The notes under the pieces were generated by a model. That model did no database searches, was not told the origin of the DNA, and saw only the letters and a program-made list of their open reading frames with translations. Made by a program: the position numbers and the translations under genes. Of a DNA stretch of 7,062 bases, positions 5,165-7,062 are shown one piece after another. Positions within the stretch are counted from its first letter, which is position 1, and the number at the start of each line of letters is the position of its first letter. Source of the DNA: an uncultured Saprospiraceae bacterium (GTDB lineage Bacteria; Bacteroidota; Bacteroidia; Chitinophagales; Saprospiraceae); assembly GCA_938033975.1 (NCBI GenBank), contig CALHKJ010000075.1, positions 1 to 7,062 on the forward strand, written 5' to 3'.

Positions 5165-6298
5165 TCACAACTTTGTTTGCAGTTTTGGTATCAATGCATC
5201 TTTCCAAGTTCCAAAGCTTCCATTCAAAATCTGCTTTCTTGCCTCTGTAACCAACCATAGATAAAACCCAAGATTATGTAAAGTTGCCAATTGGCCTGCA
5301 AGTAATTCCTTTACTTGAAATAAATGGCGCAAGTATGCTTTACTATGAGTTCTTGATGTTTCAACTGAGCTTTCTGAATCGATAGGGCTGAAGTCATTTT
5401 TCCACTTCAAGTTTTTAATATGTATGACACCATTAGAAGTATACAATAATCCATGTCTAGCATTCCTAGAAGGTAATACACAATCAAACATATCAATTCC
5501 CAAACCAATGCACTCCAATATATTTTCTGGTAAGCCAACTCCCATTAAATATCTTGCCCGACACTCTGGCAAGATTCCACAACACAGCTCCGTCATCGCA
5601 TACAAGTCTTCATGTGGCTCTCCTACTGAAAGTCCACCTATTGCATTGATTAAACGATCTTTTTTAGAAATATATTCCGCAGATTGTTTTCGCAAATCTG
5701 GGTAGACACTTCCTTGCACAATCGGTGCAAGTGTTTGTTCGTAATCATATTTTGGTTCGGATTGGTCAAATGCTGTTAAACATCTTTCTAACCACCTATG
5801 GGTCATATGCATCGAACGTGTTGCATATCGCTTTTCACATGGATAAGGTGTGCATTCATCAAATGCCATAATGATATCTGCTCCTAAGGATCTTTGTATA
5901 TCCATAACATTCTCAGGAGTAAACAAATGCTTACTCCCATCTATATGCGATGAAAAGGTAGCACCTTCTTCTTTAATTTTTCGTTTCTGGCTAAGTGAGT
6001 AGACTTGATAACCACCACTATCGGTAAGTATAGGTTTTGTCCAATTGATAAATTTGTGAATACCTCCTGCTCCTTCTAAGACTTCCATTCCCGGCCTCAA
6101 ATACATATGATAGGTATTCCCTAATATTATCTGAGCCTTTATGACCTCATCAAGTTCTTTTTGATGAACTCCTTTTACAGTTCCTATTGTTCCAACCGGC
6201 ATGAAGATAGGTGTTTCAATATCACCATGGTCGGTACTTAATACTCCTGCCCTTGCATTACTTTGCTTATCTAATGCTTTTACTTCAAAACTTATCAT
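5165..6298 (-). CDS. tgt: tRNA-guanine(34) transglycosylase (Tgt)
   Basis: A 377-residue TIM-barrel enzyme that exchanges guanine 34 of GUN-anticodon tRNAs for the queuosine precursor preQ1 (or queuine). Conserved blocks include ETPIFMPVGT (28-37), NTYHMYLRPG (61-70), TDSGGYQV with the general-base Asp93, AFDECTPYP (145-153), GGLSVGE (221-227), YLMGVG (250-255) and IDMFDCVLPSRNARHG (268-283) with nucleophile Asp272. The zinc-site region is unusual: where well-studied enzymes have C-x-C-x2-C shortly before SRAYL, this protein has Ser310, Val312 and Ser315 before SKAYL, although the distal His341 (HNLGFYLWL) is kept. From memory other Bacteroidota Tgt proteins share this loss, so I expect it to be active. 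The ATG overlaps the rodA stop as ATGA, and the TGA stop is followed at once by the permease start. Confidence 0.96.
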   Translation of the reverse strand: MISFEVKALDKQSNARAGVLSTDHGDIETPIFMPVGTIGTVKGVHQKELDEVIKAQIILGNTYHMYLRPGMEVLEGAGGIHKFINWTKPILTDSGGYQVYSLSQKRKIKEEGATFSSHIDGSKHLFTPENVMDIQRSLGADIIMAFDECTPYPCEKRYATRSMHMTHRWLERCLTAFDQSEPKYDYEQTLAPIVQGSVYPDLRKQSAEYISKKDRLINAIGGLSVGEPHEDLYAMTELCCGILPECRARYLMGVGLPENILECIGLGIDMFDCVLPSRNARHGLLYTSNGVIHIKNLKWKNDFSPIDSESSVETSRTHSKAYLRHLFQVKELLAGQLATLHNLGFYLWLVTEARKQILNGSFGTWKDALIPKLQTKL

Positions 6299-7062
6299 CT
6301 ATTTCTATTAAGATCCATCTTAAATAATATTCCCACCATCAAAAAGAAGACTAAGATAGAAGTTCCTCCCTTACTCATCAGTGGTAGCGGAATTCCAACT
6401 ACAGGCATGATACCCATTGTCATTCCAATATTTATGAAAACATGAAAAAATATAATGCCCGCTACTCCATACATATAATAGCGAATGAAATCCAATCTGG
6501 TTCTCTCGGCCATCATAATTATTCTATACATCAATACAAAGAATAATATAATAACACAGATAACTCCAATAAAGCCATGCTCTTCTCCAATTGTACAAAA
6601 TATAAAATCAGTATTTTGCTCTGGTACGAAGTCTAGCTTTGTCATTGCGCCATTCAAAAATCCTGTTCCTAAAAAACCACCAGAACCAATAGCTGTTTTT
6701 GATTGTATAATATTATATAAGGAACCCCTTGGTTCACATAAGTCTGGTCTTAACCAAACATTGATTCTATCTTGTTGATGAGGTAATAGAACATTGTTAA
6801 AAGACCAGTTGGTAATCAAGGTTAAGATTACAGAAGTGGCACCTGATAAAATTGTCAAAGCCAACTGCTGAATTTTATTTTCCTTTATCATATAAACAGC
6901 CAATCCAATCATTGCTAAAAGCAATACGCCAAAAACAGGATATACATAACCATATCTGTAGAAAACAAAACTTGCCAATGACAAGAGCAAAAAATTGGCG
7001 AGAAAACGGATATCTGAATTGATTGTAACCATCAAAACACCAATCACTGCAAGTAGGGTAAG
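6295..7062 (-). CDS. rodA: RodA, SEDS peptidoglycan glycosyltransferase (partial, N-terminus outside window)
   Basis: The C-terminal 255 residues of a multi-spanning SEDS protein; the frame stays open to the right edge, so the start lies outside. RodA polymerises lipid II into glycan strands in the inner membrane, working with a class B penicillin-binding protein in the elongasome. Diagnostic blocks are LYNIIQSKTAIGSGGFLGTGFLNG, then VPEQNTDFIFCTIGEEHGF; its TDFIF Asp (codon 6607-6609) matches the essential Asp of RodA. Near the end come GIMPVVGIPLPLMSKGGTS and a last membrane helix, ending soon after (NRNR). The IIQSKTAIGSGG and TKLDFVPEQ forms favour RodA over FtsW. The usual S-Y-G-G motif reads S-K-G-G here (Lys codon 6370-6372). 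It overlaps tgt by 4 bases, which suggests coupled translation. Confidence 0.9.
   Translation of the reverse strand, partial: LTLLAVIGVLMVTINSDIRFLANFLLLSLASFVFYRYGYVYPVFGVLLLAMIGLAVYMIKENKIQQLALTILSGATSVILTLITNWSFNNVLLPHQQDRINVWLRPDLCEPRGSLYNIIQSKTAIGSGGFLGTGFLNGAMTKLDFVPEQNTDFIFCTIGEEHGFIGVICVIILFFVLMYRIIMMAERTRLDFIRYYMYGVAGIIFFHVFINIGMTMGIMPVVGIPLPLMSKGGTSILVFFLMVGILFKMDLNRNR

Noticed and set aside
7045..7047. GTG as a start codon for the rightmost gene
   Set aside because: The frame stays open upstream to the window edge (codons for L-T-L-L-A) and RodA needs several more N-terminal helices, so this GTG is an internal valine.
1..7062. Mobile element, defence system, CRISPR array or horizontally acquired island
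   Set aside because: All genes are core Bacteroidota housekeeping or envelope genes on one strand with uniform composition; there are no long repeats, integrase or transposase genes, or tRNA-derived attachment sites.

Overview
The window is a compact, AT-rich stretch of bacterial chromosome with every gene on the minus strand. The gene content and order point to the phylum Bacteroidota: a mutY-ssb-gldE-gldD run, a tgt gene followed directly by an LptF/LptG-type permease, a Bacteroidota-style TAnnTTTG promoter element, and no strong Shine-Dalgarno sequences. I cannot place it more finely. It looks like core chromosome. I see no mobile element, CRISPR array, tRNA or rRNA.

Read in the direction of transcription (right to left), there are three units. 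(1) rodA (5' end outside the window), tgt and an lptG-like permease gene form a tightly packed cell-envelope and tRNA-modification cluster: rodA and tgt overlap by 4 bases, and tgt and the permease abut with no spacer. (2) A single sigma-factor gene (sigma-70/ECF type) sits alone between a 174-base AT-rich leader and a 57-base trailer. Its leader holds a good promoter match and three short perfect dyads. A hairpin with a T-run, a likely intrinsic terminator, follows the gene. (3) mutY, ssb, gldE and gldD form the last unit, joined by 8-base and 4-base overlaps and one 29-base gap. gldD runs off the left edge.

Functionally, RodA polymerises peptidoglycan glycan strands for the elongasome. Tgt starts queuosine modification of tRNA. 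The permease belongs to the lipopolysaccharide export family. MutY and SSB serve DNA repair and replication. GldE and GldD belong to the gliding-motility/type IX secretion gene set. Co-transcription of repair genes with gld genes is a Bacteroidota arrangement rather than an obvious functional pathway.

I found no clearly new biological system. The points most worth a second look are the dyad cluster upstream of the orphan sigma factor, the terminator whose T-run touches the mutY start codon, the in-frame TGA-TTG junction between tgt and the permease, and the loss of all three zinc-binding cysteines in the tRNA-guanine transglycosylase.
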